The position numbers were made by a program, and so were the translations under genes. A stretch of 64,000 nt of DNA from Ricordea florida (Eukaryota; Cnidaria; Anthozoa; Corallimorpharia; Ricordeidae): NCBI GenBank assembly GCA_949710005.1, contig OX453273.1, positions 45,264,781-45,328,780 on the forward strand, written 5' to 3'. Below the pieces are notes generated by a model, which saw only the letters and a program-made list of their open reading frames with translations, did no database searches and was not told the DNA's origin. Each line of letters opens with the position of its first letter. The first letter of the stretch is position 1. This document shows, one piece after another, positions 53,443 through 63,600 of the stretch.

Positions 53443-56400
53443 TGACCATATGGGAGAGTATGTTTTCCATCTTTACAAATTATTCTCTTATCATCATCAG
53501 CTGATAGTGCAACTTTATTAACAGTTTCAGTATAAACAAAATGTTTATAACTTCTTATTACTTGCATCTCCCTCATTTGTTTTACTTTATTTTCTAAACA
53601 TTCCTTGTAATCATTAAATCTTATACTTTTTTCTACAACTGATTTTTTAATTCCTTTATCCTTTTTTATCTCTTCATCACCATCCATCTTGAAAGAGTAT
53701 AGCTTGGCTCGTAAACCAACAAATTCAGTTATTATTTTACCACCGACTTCATCTTTAAACTTACCAATTGCTTTTTTGTTTGTGTCATCCCATATCTTAG
53801 AAGAATGATCTTTAGGATAATTACTAAAGTCAAACCTTTCCTTCACATCGGGTTTTATATCCTTATAGAAATCCTCAGTTTCTATATCATATACAAGACT
53901 ATCAGTATCTGTCATAAGCAATTTAGCTTTTTCACCATATTTTGGTTTAATATAATTATAATGAAAGTCATACATCATTGACTTGCTTATATCCAAAATA
54001 CACATTCCTAAGTAAATGGGTTTATTGTATTTTATATTCGTTTTATTCATATGTACGGCCATAAGATTTTCAGAAAAAATAGTACGACGATTATAGTTAG
54101 CTTTTGATATTAATTTTCTTGCTTCTTTCTCATTAGTAACCAATCTTATATCAACCCTTTTTCTAAGATTTTCCATTGTTTTACCAAATACAGAGTTGTT
54201 CATGAGTTTGAAGAAATCTTTTTCAAAATCATTCTTTGCTTCGGCCCTGTGTTTGGTATTCAAATCTATGTAAGATTTTAACCATTTTGACTCTTCAAAT
54301 TTAATTCCTCTATGAATCTTTGTTACTTCCAATCCAAGACTTTCATATTTTTTTAGTGTTTCATGATGAACTACATAATTTTTCTTATTGTTTAGATTTG
54401 GTATTAATTTCTCAACCCTATTAACCTTAATTCTTTCGGGGGCAAGCGGGTAGTCACTATGTAAATCATGAAGTTGTTTTGGGTATTTTAAATCAACCTC
54501 TAATATACATGGTATATTTCTCCAATTTGTTTTCTCATTTTCACTCATCCATTTTAAACCATGAGTGGGGAGTGGTTCACTCATTGCACCACCATATAAG
54601 TTGTTTGCATCGAGATATTGTATATAATTTGCTACCATTTTAGGATCATATTCTTTCATGTATTTGTTGTTGGCTTTAGCATATCTGTTTGATATCTGAG
54701 ATATACCCCCTCTTACACCTTTCTCAATCATAATTAACATGTCAACGTCATTTATCATCTCCAATTGAACCTTAGTTTTTTTTAACATTGCGTCCCAAGA
54801 CAGGCCTGGTGCTGTATAATACCAAGCAGGATCTAATTTATAGGTATTTTGACAAACATCTCTAAAGTTTTCAAAAACATCAGCCAATAATAACACATCA
54901 GACTTGAGATATAGATTAAGGTAATCTCGCATTGTTTTCATATTAAAGGTTTTCCATACATTTTTAGCATGTTCATAATCTTCATCTGAAATATCTTTAC
55001 CGTTAAGTTTTGAGTAAAACGCTTCCTTTGGTGGAAGTTTGGTTTCATTTAGTTTATCAAAATCATCAAGATAATCATACGGGAATACTCCCTTTCTCAA
55101 TAATAACTTTAATTCTTTACCTTTAAAATACTTTGTAATTTCATGTAGGTTTTTATCTGTTGGATTAAGACACCTCCCTTTTATTTTGCCTTTACAAACA
55201 TCACACTTCCCACATTTAGTAAGATTACTAGACAAACTATCAAGACTGGAAGGCATAAATTTTAATGAATCTATGAACCTTATATCTCTGATAACATCTT
55301 TCATCTCACCACTTTTTTTATCTTTGAAGGTATCAACCACAATCTCTTTTGAGAAAGAAATATACTTTTCCTCATTATTAGGTATAATTTTTATTTTTCC
55401 TTCTGTTTTTGCAAGATTATTAATAAATAAATGAGAATCATACCCCGAAAGATTGTGAATTATAACAGGAAAAAATTTTGGAATCTTATAATTTAAATTA
55501 CATTCCTTATGAGCCGCACCTCTATACTTTCCTGTAAGATGGCAATGATCTATTACCTTATCTTCGCCCAATTCTTTCTCACAGATATGGCAGTTAGTAG
55601 CATTTTCATAATTTATTTTGTCATCTTCCGTCATCATTTTGTTATTAAATTTTTTGAATCTTTTTTTATTATAACTTATGCAATCCTTATAAATTTTCTT
55701 AAATTCTTCTTCTATATATTCCACAAATTTCTGCGCCACATCATCTTCTGGCGATTCAGCAGTATATCTATAAAATCTAGATTTACATATTTTTTCATTA
55801 AAACTCTTAATATAACATCCGAATGAAACTGGTTTGTGAAACTGATATTTATTAGTGTAACTTTTATTTTTATCTAGCTTGCCTGTTTGTTTTATTTTAT
55901 TCAAAATACACTCAAAGTCGGCGTATGCTACAAAAGGTATTCTCATTTTTTTCACAAAATTTTTAAAAGAAATAAAACATGGACTTCCATCTTTATTTTT
56001 TAGCATATCAATCCTTACTTCATTGTACAAATAACAATAAAATTCATGCTTTTCTAATGATCTTTTTAAGTGAAAATGATGAAAACAATTATCACAAAAG
56101 TACAACTTACATTTACGTTTAGTAACTTGCCTGCATATAAGTGCGCTAACATTCTTTATTAAAACGAAGTGTTTTTTTGGTTCTTCATCTTCAGTTTCTT
56201 CTGTTAATAAAAGTAATCTAATCAATTTAAATCCTCGTTTACTACTTCTTTTTATAGGATATACCCCTATTTTCTCATCATATCCATATATAGCAATATC
56301 ATAATCATTTTGGTTTTCAAAATTAACAATATCTTGAATTGTACTTGGGAAATTAATTCCATTCCAATTAAAATTCTTTGATTGTTCTATCAATTCTTTA

Positions 56401-57608
56401 GTTATTCTTTGTGGATTTTTATCGGTTGGATAAACTGCTCGTGATACACACCACTTGAAACATTCTTCATCATAATTCTTAAGGTTAATAATAGCATTCC
56501 TGTTTAACAATTCTTTTGGTAGCGGAATATAAGATCCACCTAAAAGTGGAACAAAACGATCTATAAAAATGTCAAAGAATAGTACACTTTCTAATTTCCA
56601 ACCAGATCCATTATTTATAAAATTTTCAAATAATATAAGTTGTTGATTTGTTAATCTATCAAATAATTCTGATAAATCTGTTTCCTCAAGAACAATTTCT
56701 GATTTTTCAGAAGGAAAGTTTGCTCTACAGTATGCAAATTTAGAAAAAAAACCCCCATTTTCAGGATCATATTTTTTGAACTCGCATGAAAATATAAATT
56801 TAGTCTTTAATGATTTTGTTAATTCAACTCTCTTTCTAATTAAATCCATAACTTTTTGTTTTATTTTATGTAAGAATGTCTTTTCATCAATCTTTTCATT
56901 TCCTTCAATCCTATAGCTTATATAATTACCATTAATAGCTGATTCATATTCTCTTGGTGTAAAATTTTCCACATTCTCATTTCTTTTTGTTTTTGGTCTT
57001 GCACCTTCCTTCTCATAATCTCTTTTAGGTGGTTTTATTTCTTTGGGCTTATTTACTTTTTTATATCTTTCTATAAATTTTTTAGCTAATTCTTCTGTTT
57101 TATTTTTTGCCTTTTTTGGAATATATGGTTTTACAAAATTCCAAAACTTTTTTAGTACATTTCCTAAAAAAGGAGTTTGTTTTTTTGGTTTAGGTGGTGA
57201 AGGTCTTTTTGATTTAGATTTATTAATATTTATTCTAGGTTGGTTTGGTGGGGGCGGGCCTGGAGGAGTTCCCGGTCTAATTATATCTGGTGAGCCAGGT
57301 GGGGTCCCTGGCATTGGTTGGGGAATATTTAAAGGTGGTAAATTTGGCCTTATTGGCGGTGGTGCAATATTCGGAATTGGGAGAGGTAAATTTGGTTGAT
57401 TTCTTGGTCTCATTGGCATATTACGCAGCTCATTAACAATCCCCACAATATTATTAATTATTTGTTGAATATTATTAGTTATTTCGGGTATATTAACCAG
57501 TGCATTAATAAGTTCTGGTTTATTAAACGCAGATCGCCCTTGAATATTATACCATCTAACCAAAGATTTTAGTTGCGGTACATTTAATCTTCGTAATTCT
57601 TGTTCCAT
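53400..57608 (-). CDS. polB: Protein-primed family B DNA polymerase (Polinton PolB)
   Basis: The protein has 1402 residues. A SAP-like N-terminus (1-40) is followed by a Pro-rich linker (~65-140). A conserved Polinton region has ECFKWCV (~382-388) and HFVLIKN (~480). A C2HC finger (CDNC...H...C) lies near 505-525, exonuclease motif I YADFE near 563, an endonuclease-VII-like zinc cluster C-x(2)-C...DHCHLTGKYRG...C at ~673-703, motif II NLSGYDSHL near 719, motif III near 903, polymerase A LDANNLYG near 999, B NNSVFGKTMEN near 1138 and C TDTDSLVYD near 1233. It replicates the linear element with protein priming. It starts within the right inverted repeat. Confidence 0.93.
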   Translation of the reverse strand: MEQELRRLNVPQLKSLVRWYNIQGRSAFNKPELINALVNIPEITNNIQQIINNIVGIVNELRNMPMRPRNQPNLPLPIPNIAPPPIRPNLPPLNIPQPMPGTPPGSPDIIRPGTPPGPPPPNQPRININKSKSKRPSPPKPKKQTPFLGNVLKKFWNFVKPYIPKKAKNKTEELAKKFIERYKKVNKPKEIKPPKRDYEKEGARPKTKRNENVENFTPREYESAINGNYISYRIEGNEKIDEKTFLHKIKQKVMDLIRKRVELTKSLKTKFIFSCEFKKYDPENGGFFSKFAYCRANFPSEKSEIVLEETDLSELFDRLTNQQLILFENFINNGSGWKLESVLFFDIFIDRFVPLLGGSYIPLPKELLNRNAIINLKNYDEECFKWCVSRAVYPTDKNPQRITKELIEQSKNFNWNGINFPSTIQDIVNFENQNDYDIAIYGYDEKIGVYPIKRSSKRGFKLIRLLLLTEETEDEEPKKHFVLIKNVSALICRQVTKRKCKLYFCDNCFHHFHLKRSLEKHEFYCYLYNEVRIDMLKNKDGSPCFISFKNFVKKMRIPFVAYADFECILNKIKQTGKLDKNKSYTNKYQFHKPVSFGCYIKSFNEKICKSRFYRYTAESPEDDVAQKFVEYIEEEFKKIYKDCISYNKKRFKKFNNKMMTEDDKINYENATNCHICEKELGEDKVIDHCHLTGKYRGAAHKECNLNYKIPKFFPVIIHNLSGYDSHLFINNLAKTEGKIKIIPNNEEKYISFSKEIVVDTFKDKKSGEMKDVIRDIRFIDSLKFMPSSLDSLSSNLTKCGKCDVCKGKIKGRCLNPTDKNLHEITKYFKGKELKLLLRKGVFPYDYLDDFDKLNETKLPPKEAFYSKLNGKDISDEDYEHAKNVWKTFNMKTMRDYLNLYLKSDVLLLADVFENFRDVCQNTYKLDPAWYYTAPGLSWDAMLKKTKVQLEMINDVDMLIMIEKGVRGGISQISNRYAKANNKYMKEYDPKMVANYIQYLDANNLYGGAMSEPLPTHGLKWMSENEKTNWRNIPCILEVDLKYPKQLHDLHSDYPLAPERIKVNRVEKLIPNLNNKKNYVVHHETLKKYESLGLEVTKIHRGIKFEESKWLKSYIDLNTKHRAEAKNDFEKDFFKLMNNSVFGKTMENLRKRVDIRLVTNEKEARKLISKANYNRRTIFSENLMAVHMNKTNIKYNKPIYLGMCILDISKSMMYDFHYNYIKPKYGEKAKLLMTDTDSLVYDIETEDFYKDIKPDVKERFDFSNYPKDHSSKIWDDTNKKAIGKFKDEVGGKIITEFVGLRAKLYSFKMDGDEEIKKDKGIKKSVVEKSIRFNDYKECLENKVKQMREMQVIRSYKHFVYTETVNKVALSADDDKRIICKDGKHTLPYGHYLTKTESGGNCVS

Positions 57609-58105
57609 TTTTGTATATTGATTCTTCTTTTTAAATAGGTATTTTATTTCTTTTGAAAATCATTTTTTAAAAATGTGCCAGATCCTCGTCATCAAATTTT
57701 ATACCTAGTTAATTAAAATGTTTCAGCTCCGCGCCAATTTAACATAGGCTTGGCACCGGATTTGCATCGGCTTTGCACCGGATTTGCATCGGATTTGCAT
57801 CGGATTTGCATCGGCTTTGCATCGGCTTTGCACCGGATTTGCATCGTCTTTGCATCGGCTTTGCACCGGATTTGGATTTGCACCGGATTTGCATCGGCTT
57901 TGCACCCCAATCATAATGAAAAATGTGCCAGCCCCGCGCACGTATTTCAATCGTAATTAAATCTTAATGAAAAATGTGCCAGCCCCGCGCACGTATTTCA
58001 ATCGTAATGAAATCATAATGTAAAATGTGCCAGCACCAAAATCGTAATTAAATCGTAATTAAATCATAATGAAAAATGTGCCAGCACCCCCCTTTTATAT
58101 CATCA
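57566..58105 (-). repeat. Polinton right terminal inverted repeat
   Basis: These 540 bp mirror 41899-42438. They contain the start and promoter-like TATTTAAAAAG (57628-57638, reverse) of PolB, the 11-bp array (57744-57906) and the ~55-bp tandem units. The length is equal to the left copy, with the ATG 497 bp from the tip in both. Confidence 0.92.
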
Positions 58106-58110
58106 GAGGG
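58106..58110 (+). repeat. Polinton target-site duplication, right
   Basis: GAGGG matches 41894-41898. The array resumes here with AAGAGGTTGAAGGC, as in the uninterrupted copies at ~12930 and ~27012. Confidence 0.85.
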
Positions 58111-58185
58111 AAGAGGTTGAAGGCTACACCATATGGTTCTGTTGGGAGCTGGGCACGACCCGGGTTGGTTTGGGGCATTTAGGGC

Positions 58186-58217
58186 ATCGCTTCTCGGCCT
58201 TTTGGCTAAGATCAAGT
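58186..58217 (+). ncRNA. U2 snRNA 5' head, unit 4 (split)
   Basis: The head continues further into canonical U2 (AAGATCAAGT) than the heads at 13003 and 27087, then stops at an ORF-less insertion. It lies 80 bp from the Polinton edge, so upstream promoter parts are displaced by 16 kb. Confidence 0.88.
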
Positions 58218-59128
58218 AGTGATGTTATGGCCCCTTCTGTCCTCTGGATGTCGGGGTCACGGGAAGTGTTTCCTAGGCCTTTTTTTTATGTTCTAAATTT
58301 TCTTTGGGTCTAGTTTTTTCCTTGTTCGTTGGGGTTGGCTGGGGCGGCGGGTTTCCTGTGCGTCTTTTGATCGATTTCCCTTCGATAGTCCCTTCTCTCA
58401 AGTAAATCTTTATTGAGAAAACGTAAAAATTTTAAAAAGCCAAGAAAAAATCAAAAAATACAAAATTTTTATTTACAAATCAAGTGTGAAACTCCAATGT
58501 AAAAGAACGTTTTAGCTACGTACCACTTATATGGAAAATCGGAAACTTGGACTGTACTTTTGGAATATCTGGATCTCTGGAATCTCTATACTCTGTGAAA
58601 CTTACCTATGTGAAATGTCTGCAAACTTTGGATACCTGGAATGGAAATCTTGGAATATGGATTTGGAAACCTTGGAATATGAACTTTGGAATACTTCTAC
58701 ACTTTATATATCAACATGAAACCATCAAAGATATACTCGGAATGGAAACCCTGCAATAGGAACTTTGGAATACGATGAAAACTTTGCACTTCGGTGCTTG
58801 AAAACTTTGGCTTATGCCTTTTAACTCGACCTTTTTGGCGAAAACCGCACTGTTGTGCTTAAGACTTTGGCTTATGCCGTTAATTTCGACCATTTTGGCG
58901 AAAACTGCACTTTGTGCTTGAAACTTTATAACCTCAGCTGGATCATGATGGATTTTGAACGGAACACTAATGGACAAGATTATGAACACCCTTGCGAAAC
59001 GGATGTGACCTTGTAAACTTTTACCGGAATTTTGACTTAGAAAAACATGTAAACCCTTTGAAGAACTTGTATATACCCTTCAATTGTGGATATAGAAAAA
59101 TAAATAAAACTGCAGCAAGTGCAGTTAG

Positions 59129-59156
<28 letters not shown>
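58218..59156 (+). mobile_element. ORF-less poly(A) retroelement in U2
   Basis: These 0.94 kb between the U2 head and the U2 piece GTATCTGTTCTTAT end in AATAAAA...GTTAG plus ~28 A residues. No coding frame fits a transposon protein. It holds short GGAA-rich repeats (58531-58710) and a 60-bp tandem repeat (ACTTTGGCTTATGCC..., starting 58804 and 58864, with a partial earlier copy). It is probably a 3' fragment of a U2-targeting LINE or a non-autonomous follower; its source is not in the window. Confidence 0.6.
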
Positions 59157-59159
<3 letters not shown>

Positions 59160-59170
59160 TCTGTTCTTAT
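59157..59170 (+). ncRNA. U2 target piece between two stacked elements
   Basis: GTATCTGTTCTTAT is U2 sequence caught between the ORF-less element and LINE Y. The remaining U2 should lie beyond LINE Y, outside the window. Confidence 0.85.
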
Positions 59171-59360
59171 CGGTCACGTTTTTGGTTCTCCGCCGAAAAC
59201 GTGAATAGTCCCTTTCGCTTTTAGCTCTAGCTCGTCTTCGTTCCGGGAACAACTCCAGGAAGTCGTCTTTGTTCGTTTTGGATACAACATTTTGGATTTC
59301 TCACCCGTATTTGTAAGTTTTGCGTCGTTTTTGTTTCCACGAGTACACGTGCGGTTCGCG

Positions 59361-60611
59361 ATGGCCACGAGGCCTCGCGCCCGCTTTGCTCATAAGCAAA
59401 CTGTTCGCCTTATGGTGGACGATGACATGCTAGTAGATGCCTTGAGTGTCGTTAAATCTTTGCCTGATTTCCAAGACGAAATTGCTGGTATTATGCCCCT
59501 GTTTGGGGGAAAATGTTTCGACATAACTCTCCGCTCCGCTGAAGCCGCGTCGCGCTTAGCCGTCGCCGGTTTCGACTATGAAAACCAAACCAAACCTCTG
59601 CGTCTGCTAGGCGCTAAAACCCTCCACGTGTCTATTTTTGTCTCGGTGGAATTTCCTAACTCCGAACTGATTAACATTTTGAAACAATATGGACAACTGA
59701 AAGCTGAGAAACTTCGACGCCTTTGTTTCCAGGAAGAAGGCTTTACACACATTGAACGGGGAATTCGCGTAGCCGAATTTCTCTCTTTAGACCGCGACTT
59801 ACCCAGGAAACTTGTCACCCAAGGCTTGGAAATATTTTTTAAATACACTGGCCAGCCTATTACATGCTATAGGTGCGGCTCCACCGACCACATGGTACGT
59901 GACTGCCCGAAAAAAAGAATACCGACTGCCTACACTGAACCCGACGAACCGGAAAATGATGCAGAAGCCGACGACGAAGAAGAACAATCCGACTCAGACA
60001 TTTCCGACATGGAATTCTCTGCTACTCCTACACCTGATACCGTTTCCCAACCTACAACCAGTCCAGCTACTGAAGCAACTCCTGCTCTACCCGACAAACC
60101 TGCTACTCCAACATCCGCTCAACCCGCGTCCCAAACGTCTAGTCAAACCTCTTCTCAGTCAAGCTACGCTGCCGCTGTTTCGCGCGAACTGTTCACCGAA
60201 CCAGATGACCCACCCACTAAGCCAGCTACACGCAAACGTCCACCTCCTTCACCGCCTCGACAAACCAAATCTGCTTCTAAGAAGAAAGTCACTCCCTCCG
60301 ACACTTTCCTCCGTACATTTATCATTGCGATTAAAAACAAGGGACCGGAACGGGACATTCTGCGCCCACATCTTACAGACACGGAATTCACTGAAATGCG
60401 CGCTCTGTTTTTCCACCAACAATTTGGTCATTATGACGACCTTACACCACCTCAGAAAGCGGACAAAGAAAAGAAACTGTCTAAGCCCATAATTGCGGCT
60501 TGGACTGCTCTGAAAAATCAACCTCGACAAGACTCGTATAAATCTTTAGTGGACATGGCACGAGATTTACAACACCAGACACCGAAGTTATTTGACTCAA
60601 TTGCCCAGTAA
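59361..60611 (+). CDS. LINE Y ORF1, zinc-knuckle RNA-binding protein
   Basis: The protein has 416 residues from the ATG at 59361 (MATRPRARFAHKQ), chosen because it aligns with the LINE X start and the upstream in-frame start is TTG. It has an RRM-like core (QTVRLMVDDDM...), one CCHC knuckle C169-C182 (CYRCGSTDHMVRDC), an acidic then Thr/Pro-rich linker, a basic patch (RKRPPPSPPRQTK) and a helical C-terminal domain like that of LINE X. It should bind the element RNA. No defect is seen. Confidence 0.85.
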   Translation: MATRPRARFAHKQTVRLMVDDDMLVDALSVVKSLPDFQDEIAGIMPLFGGKCFDITLRSAEAASRLAVAGFDYENQTKPLRLLGAKTLHVSIFVSVEFPNSELINILKQYGQLKAEKLRRLCFQEEGFTHIERGIRVAEFLSLDRDLPRKLVTQGLEIFFKYTGQPITCYRCGSTDHMVRDCPKKRIPTAYTEPDEPENDAEADDEEEQSDSDISDMEFSATPTPDTVSQPTTSPATEATPALPDKPATPTSAQPASQTSSQTSSQSSYAAAVSRELFTEPDDPPTKPATRKRPPPSPPRQTKSASKKKVTPSDTFLRTFIIAIKNKGPERDILRPHLTDTEFTEMRALFFHQQFGHYDDLTPPQKADKEKKLSKPIIAAWTALKNQPRQDSYKSLVDMARDLQHQTPKLFDSIAQ

Positions 60612-60678
60612 CTGGTATTTCTTTGTTTTTTCATGTACATTCAGGTCTTTATTTGCTCTGTTTTTCTTTTTCATTATT

Positions 60679-63600
60679 ATGGCTTTAACCATAGCCTCTC
60701 TTAATGTTAACGGTCTTGCGGAACGCCATAAGCGTACCCAAGTTTTTGAATCTCTTAAATCTTTTTACTTTGACATACTTTTTCTACAAGAAACGCACCT
60801 TGCAAATGACACGCAAGGTAAGGCGTGGGAAAATGACTGGGGGGGTCAGTGTGTATGGTCCCCCGGGACAAATAGATCTTCCGGTGTAGCAGCTCTTGTT
60901 CACCCCAAAAGCTCTGTTAAAATTATTCATTTTCACGCAGATTTAGCGGGCAGAGTTCTTTCAGTTAAGGTGGAACATGAACAACATTATTTTCAGGTTA
61001 TTAACATTTATGCCCCAAATAATCCGGGCGAACGGGAACTATTTTTCGACGATTTATGGCGTTTTAAATTTCCTAATTTAGACACTATCCTTGTCGGAGA
61101 TTTTAACTGCATTCCGGACGTTATTTTAGACAAATGGGGAGGTGATGACGGCTCGGGAAACCGAGCTATCTCCCAGCTCCATGCTTTCACGGATTCTCTT
61201 TCCCTGGAAGATTACTATCGTGTTAGCAACCCTAACGGAAAAATTTTTACCTGGTTCAATGCTTCACATTCAATTGGCAGCCGTTTAGATCGTTTTTATA
61301 CACCTAAAACCTGGAGGTCACGCGTGATCAATCACGCGTTAACACCTTTCACTTATTCCGATCATTCCTTAATTACTTTAAAATTTTCCCATGGCCCTCG
61401 TAAATCCCGGGGGAGGGGTGTATGGAAACTCAACACACAGCTGTTAAAATCGGAATCTTTCTGCTCAGCTGTTGAGTCTTTCTGGACTGAATGGCAAGAA
61501 CATAAACCTGTTTTTAGCGATCCCCGCGTCTGGTGGGACGCGGGAAAGCTGCAAATCAAGGAAATGGCCATCGTTCACAGCGTTACTCGCGCTCGTGAGC
61601 ATAAACAGACAAGACGACGCCTAGAACAGGAATTTCGTCTTATTATGGCACGTGGTGATGCAAACACCGCCACTGATCATACCCGCTTAACGGAGATTAA
61701 ATCCCTCCTAAAAGCGCTGGACGATCAAGTTATCCAAGGGTCTATAGTCCGTAGCCGTGAGCAGTGGATTGAACACGGCGAACAGCCCACTAAATATTTT
61801 TATCAACTTGAACAGTCACGTCAGACACGCAATGCGATCACAGCTTTGCGTGAGGGCGCTGAAACTGTTACTTCAGATAAAAATATATTGCGTGTTTGTC
61901 GCGAATTTTATTCTAATCTATATACAGCGGAACCGGTTGATTTAGAATGCCAAGACTGGCTTTTAAATCAACTTGACAAGTCTCTGACATCCGAAGATCA
62001 GGCCAAATGTGAGGGCACTCTCACGCTCTCTGAGTGTTTAGAGGCTCTCAACCAAATGTCCACCAACAAGGCACCTGGAGCGGACGGTCTTCCGACCGAA
62101 TTCTATCAACGTTTCTGGGGTTTGCTAGGAGAAGATCTCGTAGCTACCCTTAATTATTCCTTCGTACACGGTATGTTATCAGACTCCCAAAGACAGGGTA
62201 TCATCCGACTTTTATTCAAGAAAGATGATCCCCTGCTACTTAAAAATTGGCGACCTATCTCGTTACTCAACACGGACTATAAGATCTGTACCAAAGTTCT
62301 TGCCAACAGACTCCGTAAAGTTCTCTCTGTAATTCTCCACGAAGACCAGACCTGTGGCGTACCTGGCCGGAGTATTTTTGAGAATCTCTTTCTTCTCAGA
62401 GATACTTTGGATTACGTCAATCACAAAGAGCTTTCTGCTGTCATTATTAGTTTAGACCAGGAGAAAGCCTTTGACCGAGTTAACCACGCTTTTCTCCAAC
62501 GCATCCTAGAACGCTTTAATTTTGGTCCCAATTTTCGGCAGTGGGTCCAAACTGTTTACACGGACATTTCATCTAGTGTCCTTAACAATGGCTGGTTGTC
62601 GTCTAAATTTTCGTTGACGCGCGGGGTTCGACAGGGTTGTCCTCTATCGCCCTTATTGTACTGTCTGGTTTCCGAAACCTTGGGTCAAGCTTTACGGCGT
62701 GACCCTCATATTGAGGGAATTCCAATCCCCGGCTCATCAGGCAAGGAAAGTAAAGTGTCCCAGTATGCGGACGATACCACTTTAATTTTAGCTAATGATT
62801 TTTCTATCACGCGAAGCTTTAACATCATTAACATTTTCGAGAAAGGCTCTGGCTCACGACTTAACACGCAAAAGACTGAAGGCTTGTGGATTGGCTCTTC
62901 TGCTGGCCGGACTTCAGGCCCAGTTAACATAACATGGACTACTGACAAGCTAAAAATTCTAGGCGTTTACTTTGGTAATACTAATGTAGATCACGCTAAC
63001 TGGGATAACCGCATAATTAAATTAGAAAAACGTCTTAATCGTTGGAAACAACGCACCTTATCGCTTAAAGGAAAAGCTTTAATCATTAACTCCATAGGGG
63101 CCTCTGGGCTTTGGTATACCGCTACTGTTTTACCCTTGCCTGAATGGGCTTCTACTCGTATTACCAAAGCCATTTACAAATTCTTGTGGCATGACCAGAC
63201 CGAACTTGTTAAAAGGACTACTTGCCAACTTCCTTTGTCCTGCGGGGGTTTAGCCGTGGTTAACCCCGGTGACAAATCCAAAGCGCTAAAATTGCGCTGG
63301 ATACCGTATGTCGGCGATCCGACATATGGATCCAAATGGGTTTTCTTTGCCAGATACTGGATAGGTCTGGCTTTAAGTCGGCACGTAAAAAGCTGGGACT
63401 TTTTACGCTCCAACTCACATCCTAAATACATTGGCGCTGACCCGCCAATGCATTTTCAACATATTTTGACGGCACTCAACCGTTTAAATGTGGAATTAAC
63501 AACTTTACCGAATTACAGAGTTAAAACTTTTTACAAACGGCTTAATTCTCCAGCTCCCCAATACCTGCCTTGCACAGGTACTTGGGAGAGACATCTCCAT

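Larger units (their letters stand above)
41899..58105. mobile_element. Complete Polinton/Maverick DNA virus-transposon
   Basis: This 16.2-kb AT-rich element has 540-bp terminal inverted repeats and a 5-6-bp target duplication. It carries the diagnostic set of protein-primed PolB, RVE integrase, packaging ATPase, double-jelly-roll capsid and a probable minor capsid protein, plus small membrane proteins. All frames are open. It lies between a 5S gene and a U2 head, 80 bp before U2. Composition differs sharply from the GC-richer array around it. Confidence 0.95.
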
